Shown piece by piece: positions 33,398 to 41,184 of a DNA stretch of 64,000 nt. Source of the stretch: Christensenella hongkongensis (GTDB taxonomy: Bacteria; Bacillota; Clostridia; Christensenellales; Christensenellaceae); the NCBI RefSeq assembly GCF_000981035.1, contig NZ_LAYJ01000131.1, forward strand, positions 1-64,000. The letters are read 5' to 3'. Position 1 is the stretch's first letter; the number at the start of each line of letters is the position of its first letter. A program made the position numbers and the translations under genes. A model generated the notes under the pieces. That model saw nothing but the letters and a program-made list of their open reading frames with translations. It did no database searches and had not been told where the DNA came from.

Positions 33398-33910
33398 ATG
33401 AAAAAGAAAGTTTTGTCTATGATTCTGGTAGTTGGGTTAGTATTATCTTTTGCAACGTTAGGTATGGCAGCCCCGGAAAATCAACAAGGGAATGTGTCAC
33501 CCCAAGATATTACTTTAGAAGATGTTATGTCAAGGGTACCGGATAATGCAAATATTGTTGATATCGGGATAAATAAAGACGGCATTCCATTTGTAATTAC
33601 TGATGATATCACTCCTCTGATGACGCGAAGTGGTCCTCAAGGCTCACTCCGTCATCATGTGACAGCATACTGTGGAGCTATAAATTGCTCTTATGATGTA
33701 CTGGTCATGAGTAATCAATTAGTCTGGGCAAATGATTGGTGGATAGCAACAATATTTGGTACTTATTCAAATGTTAATTTGACGTGCAACTCAAAAAAAG
33801 CAGAATTAACATTTGATTATACTGGATACACAGGTATTGGTATGATGCGATGCTGGGTTAGAGCAGTGCCAACAGGAAGAGACAATGCAATAAAGGTGAC
33901 GCACTCTTAA
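33398..33910 (+). CDS. Putative secreted protein of unknown function
   Basis: The 170-residue product has a clear signal peptide, MKKKVLSMILVVGLVLSF, with probable cleavage after GMA. The mature part is about 145 residues with four cysteines (YCGAINCSYD, LTCNSK, MRCWVR) that could form two disulfides. The middle and end look rich in beta strands (LRHHVTAYCG; ELTFDYTGYTG). No known family is recognised. AAGAAGG lies seven bases before the ATG at 33398. It lies downstream of the small sigma factor and just before a small membrane peptide. AT-rich codons set it apart from the housekeeping genes. Roles such as a bacteriocin or surface protein are guesses. Confidence 0.7.
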   Translation: MKKKVLSMILVVGLVLSFATLGMAAPENQQGNVSPQDITLEDVMSRVPDNANIVDIGINKDGIPFVITDDITPLMTRSGPQGSLRHHVTAYCGAINCSYDVLVMSNQLVWANDWWIATIFGTYSNVNLTCNSKKAELTFDYTGYTGIGMMRCWVRAVPTGRDNAIKVTHS

Positions 33911-33937
33911 GCATCGTGAATAGGAAAGGAGATAATT

Positions 33938-34036
33938 ATGTGGTTGGCTTCACTCATCGGCATATTAGGATTTGCGATTGTTATAGCTATTTTAGTTATC
34001 CTAATACGAATTCTAAAGCTGCTAAATAAAAAATAA
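33938..34036 (+). CDS. Small single-span membrane peptide
   Basis: A 32-codon frame has a strong ribosome-binding site, AGGAAAGGAG, seven bases before its ATG. The product is one hydrophobic helix (WLASLIGILGFAIVIAILV) followed by a basic tail ending KLLNKK, so a membrane peptide with a cytoplasmic positive end is likely. It is 27 bases after the secreted-protein gene and before a perfect hairpin, making a two-gene unit. It is too short for family assignment; immunity, toxin or regulatory roles are all open. Confidence 0.6.
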   Translation: MWLASLIGILGFAIVIAILVILIRILKLLNKK

Positions 34037-34044
34037 ACGATTAT

Positions 34045-34080
34045 TATTAGGGAAGAGCAAATGGTTGCTCTTCCCTAATA
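34045..34080 (+). terminator. Perfect 16-bp hairpin after the membrane-peptide gene
   Basis: The arm 34045-34060 (core AGGGAAGAGCAA) pairs perfectly with 34065-34080 around ATGG. The descending arm is followed by ATCGAATT rather than a T-run, so it is a strong structure but an imperfect intrinsic terminator. It marks the end of the secreted-protein unit. Confidence 0.6.
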
Positions 34081-34422
34081 TCGAATTGAGATATAAAAAT
34101 GACTAATAGTATTGCGAAGAGAACATGAATAAGTGCAAAAAATTAAATAGTTTAGGGCGCAACCAAATAGGTTATCTGATCGCGATTGCCGGATTTTATA
34201 GTACAATTTTAAAAGTTGCTTATCAGGAATCGCAGAACATAAAAGTGTTGAAGAACGATTCTTTATTTGGTATAATTTTAAAAGCAAACAAAGCAGTCTT
34301 ACAGTGAATCAGGTAGAATAATCTGTTTAATCTGTCAGGAGTTTCTAGCAGATATCTGAAAGAAGGCTTTGCTTGCCAGAAAGCATCCAATATTCTTTAT
34401 TAGGCAGAGGAGCAGGTGATTT

Positions 34423-34494
34423 ATGACTGACAGAATGATATGGATTCAATGTAGGATGATTGGATTTATTTGCCTCAATTCTGTGGATGACTAG
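34423..34494 (+). CDS. Possible 23-residue leader peptide before pyrH
   Basis: GAGGAG (34407-34412) and AGGTG (34414-34418) precede ATG at 34423, opening a frame that ends with TAG at 34492-34494, encoding MTDRMIWIQCRMIGFICL and five more residues. It is followed 13 bases later by a terminator hairpin and then pyrH. That layout resembles a transcription-attenuation leader. The residues show no strong enrichment beyond Ile and Met, so translation and function are inference. Confidence 0.35.
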   Translation: MTDRMIWIQCRMIGFICLNSVDD

Positions 34495-34507
34495 ATTTGC
34501 ACATGGA

Positions 34508-34535
34508 GGGAACACATTCGTGTTCTCTTTTTTTT
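34508..34535 (+). terminator. Intrinsic terminator immediately upstream of pyrH
   Basis: GGGAACAC (34508-34515) pairs with GTGTTCTC (34520-34527) with one wobble and an ATTC loop, followed by eight T (34528-34535). It ends only 28 bases before the pyrH ATG, leaving no room for a promoter in between. It is therefore either a conditional attenuator for pyrH or the end of the inserted region, with pyrH relying on read-through. Confidence 0.85.
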
Positions 34536-34563
34536 AGGTAAATAAACCATATGGAGGAATAAC

Positions 34564-35271
34564 ATGGAACCGAAATATAAACGTGTCATTATGAAAATCA
34601 GTGGGGAAGCGCTTTGCTCCCCGGAAAACAGGCCGCTTGATTTTGACATTATCAGCAATGTGACGGAGCAGATCATCGAGGTAGCGCAGCAGGGCGTCGA
34701 GGTTGGTATTATCGTAGGCGGCGGCAACATCTGGCGCGGTGCGCGCGTTGGCAAGCACATGGATCGGACGACAGCGGACTATATGGGTATGATGGCAACG
34801 GTAATCAACGCCCTTGCCCTGCAGGATTCTCTGGAAGAAAAGGGGCTGCAAACGCGCGTGCAGACAGCGATTGAAATGCGCCAGATTGCGGAGCCGTATA
34901 TTCGAAGGAAAGCAATGAAGCATCTGGAAAAGGGAAGGGTTGTTATTTTTGCATGTGGTACGGGAAACCCTTACTTCTCCACAGATACGGCGGCGGCACT
35001 GCGCGCGGCAGAGATGGAAGTGGACCTCATTATGCTTGCAAAGAATGTGGATGCTGTGTATGACAGTGATCCGAAGGTGAATCCGAATGCAAAGCGGTTT
35101 GAGTATATCAGCTACATGGACGTAATTAACAAAGGGCTGAGCGTTATGGACAACACTGCGATTACACTTTGCATGGATAATAAGATACCGATCATCGTAT
35201 TTGGCGTAAATGAACAAAACAGTATCAGGCGCGTTGTAAACGGTGAGGAAATCGGCACGCTGATCAAATAG
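34564..35271 (+). CDS. pyrH: UMP kinase
   Basis: This 235-residue amino-acid-kinase-fold enzyme phosphorylates UMP to UDP. Motifs are [56 protein letters not shown] and [17 protein letters not shown] precedes the ATG. A leader frame and terminator sit upstream, and frr follows behind its own candidate promoter. Bacterial UMP kinases are allosterically controlled by GTP and UTP. Confidence 0.97.
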   Translation: MEPKYKRVIMKISGEALCSPENRPLDFDIISNVTEQIIEVAQQGVEVGIIVGGGNIWRGARVGKHMDRTTADYMGMMATVINALALQDSLEEKGLQTRVQTAIEMRQIAEPYIRRKAMKHLEKGRVVIFACGTGNPYFSTDTAAALRAAEMEVDLIMLAKNVDAVYDSDPKVNPNAKRFEYISYMDVINKGLSVMDNTAITLCMDNKIPIIVFGVNEQNSIRRVVNGEEIGTLIK

Positions 35272-35297
35272 TTCGTCAAAATAAGGCGAAGTAAGGA

Positions 35298-35326
35298 TTG
35301 AGTTTTGAAGTATTTTGCTATACAAT
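35298..35326 (+). promoter_or_regulatory. Candidate promoter of frr and the downstream envelope/isoprenoid genes
   Basis: TTGAGT (35298-35303), a 17-base spacer and TACAAT (35321-35326), 67 bases before the frr ATG. If real, it frees the frr-uppS-cdsA-dxr-rseP-ispG-polC genes from the pyrH terminator. Confidence 0.55.
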
Positions 35327-35392
35327 ATATGGTAGATTAAGAATGCAGCCATTTTTATAAAAATCTGAAAATGATGAAAGGAATGAGTGGTT

Positions 35393-35956
35393 ATGCAAAT
35401 TAAACATGAGGCTTTGGAAGTGGCCGAAACAAAGATGGATAAAACGCTGGGCGTTTTAAGAAAAGAGTTGGTTAGTATCCGTGCGGGGAGGGCGAACGCA
35501 CAGCTTCTCGACGGAATTATGGTCGATTATTACGGTACGCCGACACCGATCAACCAGGTCGGAAATATTGCTGCGCCAGAGCCAAGGCTTTTGACAATTT
35601 CGCTTTGGGATGCGAGCATGCTTCACGAGGTTGAAAAAGCAATCCAGGCTTCTGACCTTGGAATCAATCCGGCCAATGACGGAAAGATCATCCGTCTTGC
35701 TTTCCCGGAGATTACAGGCGAAAAACGCCAGGAGCTTGTCAAACTGGCAAAGAAACGGGCGGAGGAAGCCAAAATAGCGATCCGTTCCATTCGCCGTGAC
35801 GCAAATGAAGCGTTTAAAAAAGACAAAAAGGCCAGTGTTGTAACCGAGGATGATTTTGATATTCTGGAGAAAGAAATACAGACGCTGACGGATAAGAAAA
35901 TCAAGGAAGCGGATGAAATACTCGCGGCGAAGGAAAAGGAAATCACAGAAATATGA
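35393..35956 (+). CDS. frr: Ribosome recycling factor
   Basis: This 187-residue factor splits post-termination ribosomes with EF-G. It has the helical-bundle sequence KTLGVLRKELVSIRAGRANA at the start, DYYGTPTPINQVGNI, then the long helix ending RRDANEAFKKDKK and a final ITEI. GTG at 35387 is an alternative start; ATG at 35393 has better spacing to AAAGGA. It overlaps the next small gene by four bases. Confidence 0.96.
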   Translation: MQIKHEALEVAETKMDKTLGVLRKELVSIRAGRANAQLLDGIMVDYYGTPTPINQVGNIAAPEPRLLTISLWDASMLHEVEKAIQASDLGINPANDGKIIRLAFPEITGEKRQELVKLAKKRAEEAKIAIRSIRRDANEAFKKDKKASVVTEDDFDILEKEIQTLTDKKIKEADEILAAKEKEITEI

Positions 35957-36162
35957 CGGAGCTTCTTGGCCTGCCGCTCAATGAGGCGGTATCCATATTG
36001 GAAAGGAAACATCAGCCATATGATGTCAAAATGTATTATTCCTATAAGCCTTCGGATGATGTGGATTCTCGGCGGGTTATCCGTGTGAAGGAAACAGGCG
36101 GGGTTTATGAGCTTGTTGTGAGTGAATTTAAGACAAAGGTGAATAAGACGTCTCAGGGCTGA
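35953..36162 (+). CDS. Small hypothetical protein between frr and uppS (PASTA-like)
   Basis: This 69-residue frame overlaps frr by four bases (ATGA), so it is almost certainly translated. It begins LLGLPLNEAVSILERK, which recalls the first helix of a PASTA domain, followed by strands VKMYYSYKPSDD and RRVIRVKE. There is no signal peptide or membrane segment, so the similarity may mean only a shared small alpha-beta fold. Function unknown. Confidence 0.7.
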   Translation: MTELLGLPLNEAVSILERKHQPYDVKMYYSYKPSDDVDSRRVIRVKETGGVYELVVSEFKTKVNKTSQG

Positions 36163-36209
36163 TGCCTTGGGACGCAATTTTTAAAAAGAGATTTTGAGGA
36201 GAAATTACA

Positions 36210-36959
36210 TTGGGGTTGTTTTCGAAAAAACGTTCGGCTGAATTGACAGAGCTTGATTTACATAAGCTGCCAAGGCATGTTGCCGTCATCATGGATGGGA
36301 ATGGCAGGTGGGCAAAAAAGCGCATGATGCCGAGGGTAGCCGGGCATCGCGCGGGCATGAGCAAGGTTAAAACAATCATCCGCATGAGCAGCGATATCGG
36401 AATCAAATATCTGACTCTTTATGCGTTTTCTACAGAGAACTGGAAGCGGCCCAAGGAGGAAGTCGGCGCTCTTATGGGGCTGTTGATCGAGTATTTACAG
36501 CGCGAGCTTGACGAGATGCACGAACGAAACGTTATTTTTAATACGATTGGCGATATCACCAAACTCCCGCAGCCGGTGATCGAAGTGCTTGAAAACGCGA
36601 AAAAAAAGACGAAAAACAATACCGGGCTTACGCTTAATATTGCGCTGAATTATGGTTCGCGCACAGAAATAGCACAGGCAGTGAGAAGCATAGCGCAGGA
36701 AACAAAGGACGGAAAAATTGCTGTTGATGAGATTGATGAGCAAATGATTTCTGATCATCTGGAAACCTCAGGACAGCCGGATCCGGACTTTATGATCCGC
36801 ACGAGCGGCGAAGAGCGGCTATCCAATTATCTGCTTTACCAGCTGGCTTATGCAGAGTTTTATTTTACGCCGGTTTATTGGCCGGACTTCGATGAAAAAG
36901 AATATGAAACCGCTTTGATCGAATATCAAAACAGACAGCGCCGTTATGGCGGACTGTAA
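36210..36959 (+). CDS. uppS: Isoprenyl transferase (undecaprenyl diphosphate synthase)
   Basis: This 249-residue cis-prenyltransferase builds the C55 carrier for cell-wall precursors. It has HVAVIMDGNGRWAKKR with the catalytic aspartate, RVAGHRAGM, YAFSTENWKRP, and the C-terminal PDFMIRTSGEERLSNYLLYQ. The start is TTG at 36210, eight bases after AGGAG; no ATG lies nearby. The first 20 residues precede the conserved core. cdsA follows by nine bases. Confidence 0.96.
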   Translation: MGLFSKKRSAELTELDLHKLPRHVAVIMDGNGRWAKKRMMPRVAGHRAGMSKVKTIIRMSSDIGIKYLTLYAFSTENWKRPKEEVGALMGLLIEYLQRELDEMHERNVIFNTIGDITKLPQPVIEVLENAKKKTKNNTGLTLNIALNYGSRTEIAQAVRSIAQETKDGKIAVDEIDEQMISDHLETSGQPDPDFMIRTSGEERLSNYLLYQLAYAEFYFTPVYWPDFDEKEYETALIEYQNRQRRYGGL

Positions 36960-36968
36960 GGAGAATAT

Positions 36969-37883
36969 ATGGGAAAAAGGATACTTGTTGCAATCCCAAT
37001 CGTAATCATTGTTGCCCTCGCCGTTTTTTTACAGGGGTGGGTGCTTGCCGTTTTTGTGGCGGCTCTTGCATGTATGTGCCAGTATGAAATCGTACGGGCA
37101 ATGGACTCGAATGGAAAGCCTGTCGTTAAAACAATGAGTTTCATTTTTACGGGCATTTTGGCGTTGCTTTTCCTGCTGACTTATCAGCAGAATTTTGAAT
37201 ATTACAGCTTTACATGGCTGACGCCGACGGTTGTAATTGCTTTGTTCGTGATCCTTATTATGGCGACTTTCATTGTGGCAATGTTTTCCAAAAAGCACAC
37301 GATAGAAAGCGTATCGAATACGATTTTTACGTTTGTGTATCCGCAAATGTTTTTTATTTTATTCTATTTTTTGATTCTGAATGTCCCTGCCCAGCAAACG
37401 GGAGCGGAATGGTTTCCGGGGGTGATGCTGACAGACCGGTATATTCGCACATTAATCCTTTTGCTGATGGTGTTCCTTCCGGCAATGTTTTCGGATACGG
37501 TTGCATATTTTATTGGGAAAGCTTTTGGGAAGACAAAGCTTTGTCCGTCTATCAGTCCGAAAAAAACTGTGGCCGGGTGCGTCGCGGGAATTGTTGGCGG
37601 GGTAATTGCAGCGGTGCTGATCTGGCTGATTTTTGATAATATGGTCTATATTGCGGGGCATTATATTGAACTGCAACCGTTTATCAATTATGCAATCTCC
37701 GGCGCGGTGCTTGCGATTATTTCCCAGTTTGGTGATCTTTCCGCTTCGTTCATAAAGCGTTCACTGAATATTAAGGATTTTGGCAAGATTTTGCCGGGGC
37801 ACGGTGGTATAGTAGACAGGATGGATAGCGTATTGTTTTGCATTCCCGTCGTATTTTTGATTTCAACGATGATGTTTATCTGA
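36969..37883 (+). CDS. cdsA: Phosphatidate cytidylyltransferase
   Basis: This 304-residue integral membrane protein with about eight helices makes CDP-diacylglycerol from phosphatidate and CTP. The family signature near the C-terminus is present as KDFGKILPGHGGIVDRMDS. AGGAG precedes the ATG. dxr begins 17 bases after its end. Confidence 0.95.
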   Translation: MGKRILVAIPIVIIVALAVFLQGWVLAVFVAALACMCQYEIVRAMDSNGKPVVKTMSFIFTGILALLFLLTYQQNFEYYSFTWLTPTVVIALFVILIMATFIVAMFSKKHTIESVSNTIFTFVYPQMFFILFYFLILNVPAQQTGAEWFPGVMLTDRYIRTLILLLMVFLPAMFSDTVAYFIGKAFGKTKLCPSISPKKTVAGCVAGIVGGVIAAVLIWLIFDNMVYIAGHYIELQPFINYAISGAVLAIISQFGDLSASFIKRSLNIKDFGKILPGHGGIVDRMDSVLFCIPVVFLISTMMFI

Positions 37884-37900
37884 CTTTAGGAGTTTATAGG

Positions 37901-39067
37901 TTGAAGAAATTATCGATACTCGGCGTGACCGGTTCTGTGGGACAGCAGACTGTGGACACGGTGAGGCAATATCAGGATGAAATGAAAGTTGTTTGTATCT
38001 CTGCACACAGGGATATAGAGCAGCTTGCAAGGATAGCAAACGAGCTGCAGCCGGAGTATGTGGCGATCACCGGAACGGTTGCTGGCACCGCTGAGCTTGA
38101 GGCAATGCTGTGCTATGACGCGAAGGTGCTTAGTGGGAAAACTGCGCTTGTGGATGCCTGCACAGCAGGGGAGCCTGACATGGTGGCTCTTTCCGTGCTT
38201 GGGATTGCAGGGCTGCCGGCATTTGAAGAGTGCCTGAAAAAGAAGATACCGGTGGCGCTTTCCAACAAGGAATCGCTTGTTTGCGGCGGGCAGGTCGTAA
38301 GGAATATGATCGACCGTACGGGAACGCTCGTATTGCCTGTGGATAGCGAGCATTCGGCAATTTTTCAATGTCTGAATAATTGTTATGATGTCTCTGAGGT
38401 AAGTAAGCTATGGATTACGGCGTCTGGCGGGCCGTTTTTGAATTGGACAAAGGAACAAATAGATCATGCGCCGCTTGAAAAAGCCCTCAGGCATCCCAAG
38501 TGGTCGATGGGGCAGAAAATAACGATTGATTCCGCGTCCCTTGCAAATAAAGGGCTGGAAGTGATTGAAGCGCATTTTATGTACCGGATGCCTGTGGATC
38601 GAATCAAGGTGCTTGTACATCCGCAAAGCCTGATACATTCCATGGTTGAATGGAAAGACGGTTCTGTGACGGCGCAGCTTGGACCGGTGGATATGCGTAT
38701 GCCTATCCAAAAAGCGCTTTTGTACCCGCAGATGTTTGAAAATCCAACCATCGAGCCTCTTGATTTTTACGAAATCAGCAAGCTGGAGTTTATCAAGCCG
38801 GATTTTGAGCGGTTTCCGTGTTTAAGGCTTGCATACGACGCAATCGAAACGTCGACGACGGCAGTTTATAATACGGCAAATGAAGTGGCAGTGGATTATT
38901 TCCTGCGGGGACGCATGGAATTTTACAGGATTTATGAGATTATCCACGAGAGTATGCAGAAATTTTGTGGTATCCGGCCGCAAAGCGTTGCGGAAATCAT
39001 GGAGCTTGATACAGACGTCCGAAAGTATGCGCAAAGTATGCTTGCGGACGATTCGGGAGGAAAATAG
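37901..39067 (+). CDS. dxr: 1-deoxy-D-xylulose 5-phosphate reductoisomerase
   Basis: This 388-residue NADPH enzyme makes methylerythritol 4-phosphate. Motifs are SILGVTGSVGQQTVDT (nucleotide binding), VALSNKESLVCGG, PVDSEHSAIFQ and TIDSASLANKGLEVIEA (metal and substrate sites). The start is TTG at 37901 after TTAGGAG; longer frames from 37838 overlap cdsA and lack a ribosome-binding site. Confidence 0.96.
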   Translation: MKKLSILGVTGSVGQQTVDTVRQYQDEMKVVCISAHRDIEQLARIANELQPEYVAITGTVAGTAELEAMLCYDAKVLSGKTALVDACTAGEPDMVALSVLGIAGLPAFEECLKKKIPVALSNKESLVCGGQVVRNMIDRTGTLVLPVDSEHSAIFQCLNNCYDVSEVSKLWITASGGPFLNWTKEQIDHAPLEKALRHPKWSMGQKITIDSASLANKGLEVIEAHFMYRMPVDRIKVLVHPQSLIHSMVEWKDGSVTAQLGPVDMRMPIQKALLYPQMFENPTIEPLDFYEISKLEFIKPDFERFPCLRLAYDAIETSTTAVYNTANEVAVDYFLRGRMEFYRIYEIIHESMQKFCGIRPQSVAEIMELDTDVRKYAQSMLADDSGGK

Positions 39068-40099
39068 TTGCAGATTGTAATCAGCATTGTCGTAACATTA
39101 TTGGTGCTGACAGGGCTTGTTGTAGCGCATGAGTTCGGACACTATATTGTTGCGAAAAAACGTGGAATTAAGGTCGCAGAATTTGCGATTGGCTTTGGGC
39201 CCAAACTAATTAAATGGCGCCGGAATGAAACAGAGTTTTCGATTCGACCTTTTTTTATCGGAGGATTTAACCGGTTTGCAGATGATGAGGAAAAGGATCC
39301 TGTTCCGGGAGATTTTCGTGCGGCTTCGCTGAAGAGCCGTTTCCTGACAATCATCGCGGGGCCGGCAATGAATGTAATTGTAGCGGTTATCCTGTCGGTT
39401 GTTGTACTGATGGCTGCCGGGACGAACCAGATTGCCGTTCACAGCGTGAGCGCAGATTCTCCTGCGGCGCAGGCAGGAATACAGGAAGGCGATATCGTAA
39501 AAAGCTACAATGGCGTGGATATCCAATTACAGTACGATTGGCAGGATGCGATTGGAAAACAAAAAACGGGCGACAGCCTGCCGCTTGTTATCGAGCGGGA
39601 TGGAAAGGAAATGTCGCTCAATGTTCCATACATGCAAAATGAAGATGGACAGAAGCTCATCGGGATTGAGGTGAATCCTTATGGACCAATTAAAACCTTC
39701 AATTTTTTTGAAGCGATAGGTCTCAGTTTTAAGTGGCTTTTCATGGTGACGAGGGAGATGCTGCAGTCCCTGGGCCAGTTGTTCTTCATGGGGCAGGGGA
39801 TTGAAAACATGGCGGGTATCGTCGGAGTGACACAAATGGTGGGAACCGTCGCCATATCAGGCGGTTTTTACAGCGTGCTGTCGTTATCTGCCCTTTTGAG
39901 CGTGAATCTTGCAATCGTCAATCTTTTGCCGATTCCTGCGCTCGATGGAGGAAAGATCGTGCTTTACGCTGTGGAAGGAGTTCGGAAAAAGCCTGCTTCT
40001 CCAAAGGTGGAAGGCGCACTGAATATGATTGGAATGGTCCTGATATTTGGACTTGCAATTTTCCTGGTGTTTCAGGATATACACCGAATGCTGGTTTAG
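39068..40099 (+). CDS. rseP: Site-2 zinc metalloprotease RseP family
   Basis: This 343-residue membrane protease has the zinc motif HEFGHYIVAKK in the first helix, a PDZ domain at about residues 110-190 (VSADSPAAQAGIQEGDIV) and the second active-site motif NLLPIPALDGG. It cleaves within the membrane, typically anti-sigma factors or leftover signal peptides. The start is TTG directly after the dxr stop with GGGAGG inside the dxr end. It could act on signals from the prkC or sigma systems, but nothing here shows it. Confidence 0.93.
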   Translation: MQIVISIVVTLLVLTGLVVAHEFGHYIVAKKRGIKVAEFAIGFGPKLIKWRRNETEFSIRPFFIGGFNRFADDEEKDPVPGDFRAASLKSRFLTIIAGPAMNVIVAVILSVVVLMAAGTNQIAVHSVSADSPAAQAGIQEGDIVKSYNGVDIQLQYDWQDAIGKQKTGDSLPLVIERDGKEMSLNVPYMQNEDGQKLIGIEVNPYGPIKTFNFFEAIGLSFKWLFMVTREMLQSLGQLFFMGQGIENMAGIVGVTQMVGTVAISGGFYSVLSLSALLSVNLAIVNLLPIPALDGGKIVLYAVEGVRKKPASPKVEGALNMIGMVLIFGLAIFLVFQDIHRMLV

Positions 40100-40119
40100 C
40101 TGGTGAAAGGAATGAGACG

Positions 40120-41184
40120 ATGAAAACAAGGGAAGTCAATGTCGGCGGCGTTTGTATCGGCGGGAAAAATCCGATTGCGATCCAATCCATGACAAATACG
40201 GACACAAAGGACGCCCGCGCGACGATAGCGCAGATTAAGGAACTCGAAAAAGCAGGATGTGAGATCGTACGGTGCGCCGTATACGACGAAGAGTGCGCGG
40301 CTGCGCTCAGAGAGGTCAGAGAGCAGATTTCTATTCCGCTGGTAGCGGATGTGCATTTTGATGCTATGGTGGCAGTCGCAGCGATTGAGAATGGCGTCGA
40401 CAAAATCCGTATCAACCCGGGCAATATTGGAGGAGCAGATAAAATTGCGCTTGTCGTGGACGCTGCAAAAGCGCATCATATTCCGATCAGGGTAGGAGCG
40501 AATGCAGGCTCGCTCTCAAAAGAAATGCTGGAGCGCTTTGGAGGCCCTACCGCGCAGGCGCTTGTGGAAAGTGCGATTAACAATATCCGCATTTTGGAGC
40601 GGGCGCATTTTGAGGACATTGTGGTTTCTATAAAATCATCGAATGTTCCGGTATGCGTGGAGGCCTATCGCAGTATTTCAAGAAAAGTGAACTATCCGCT
40701 GCATCTTGGAGTAACAGAAGCCGGAACCTATAAAATGGCGGTTATTAAATCGTCGATTGCGCTTGGCGCGTTGATTCTGGATGGAATTGGGGATACGATC
40801 AGGGTATCGATCACAGGCGATCCAGTGCAGGAAATTTATGCTGCAAAGGATATTTTGAAAAGCTGCGGACTGCGGGAAACAGGCGTGGAGATTATATCAT
40901 GCCCGACCTGCGGAAGATGCACGATAGATATTGAAAAAATTGCCGCAAATGTGGAACGTTTTACGCAGAATATAGATATCCCCATTAAAATTGCAGTAAT
41001 GGGGTGCGCTGTGAACGGCCCGGGCGAGGCGCGCGAGGCAGACATTGGCATCGCTGGCGGAAGAGGAGAAGGGCTCCTGTTTTCGCACGGAAAGGTTATC
41101 AAAAAAGTAGATGAATTCGATATACTTCCAGAGCTTAGGCGTATGATTCTGGAACTGGTTGACGAAAGGAAAAACGAAAAGTGA
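40120..41184 (+). CDS. ispG: 4-hydroxy-3-methylbut-2-enyl diphosphate synthase
   Basis: This 354-residue iron-sulfur enzyme performs the penultimate step of the methylerythritol phosphate pathway. It has KNPIAIQSMTNTDT, VADVHFDAMVA, RINPGNIG and the cluster-binding CPTCGRC near residue 265, with a third conserved cysteine in VMGCAVNGPGE. It shares four bases with polC. Confidence 0.97.
   Translation: MKTREVNVGGVCIGGKNPIAIQSMTNTDTKDARATIAQIKELEKAGCEIVRCAVYDEECAAALREVREQISIPLVADVHFDAMVAVAAIENGVDKIRINPGNIGGADKIALVVDAAKAHHIPIRVGANAGSLSKEMLERFGGPTAQALVESAINNIRILERAHFEDIVVSIKSSNVPVCVEAYRSISRKVNYPLHLGVTEAGTYKMAVIKSSIALGALILDGIGDTIRVSITGDPVQEIYAAKDILKSCGLRETGVEIISCPTCGRCTIDIEKIAANVERFTQNIDIPIKIAVMGCAVNGPGEAREADIGIAGGRGEGLLFSHGKVIKKVDEFDILPELRRMILELVDERKNEK

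Noticed and set aside
34075-34307. Two opposite frames (34125-34307 plus; 34075-34287 minus) in the AT-rich insertion
   Set aside because: Both lack good ribosome-binding sites and recognisable features, and they overlap each other and a hairpin.
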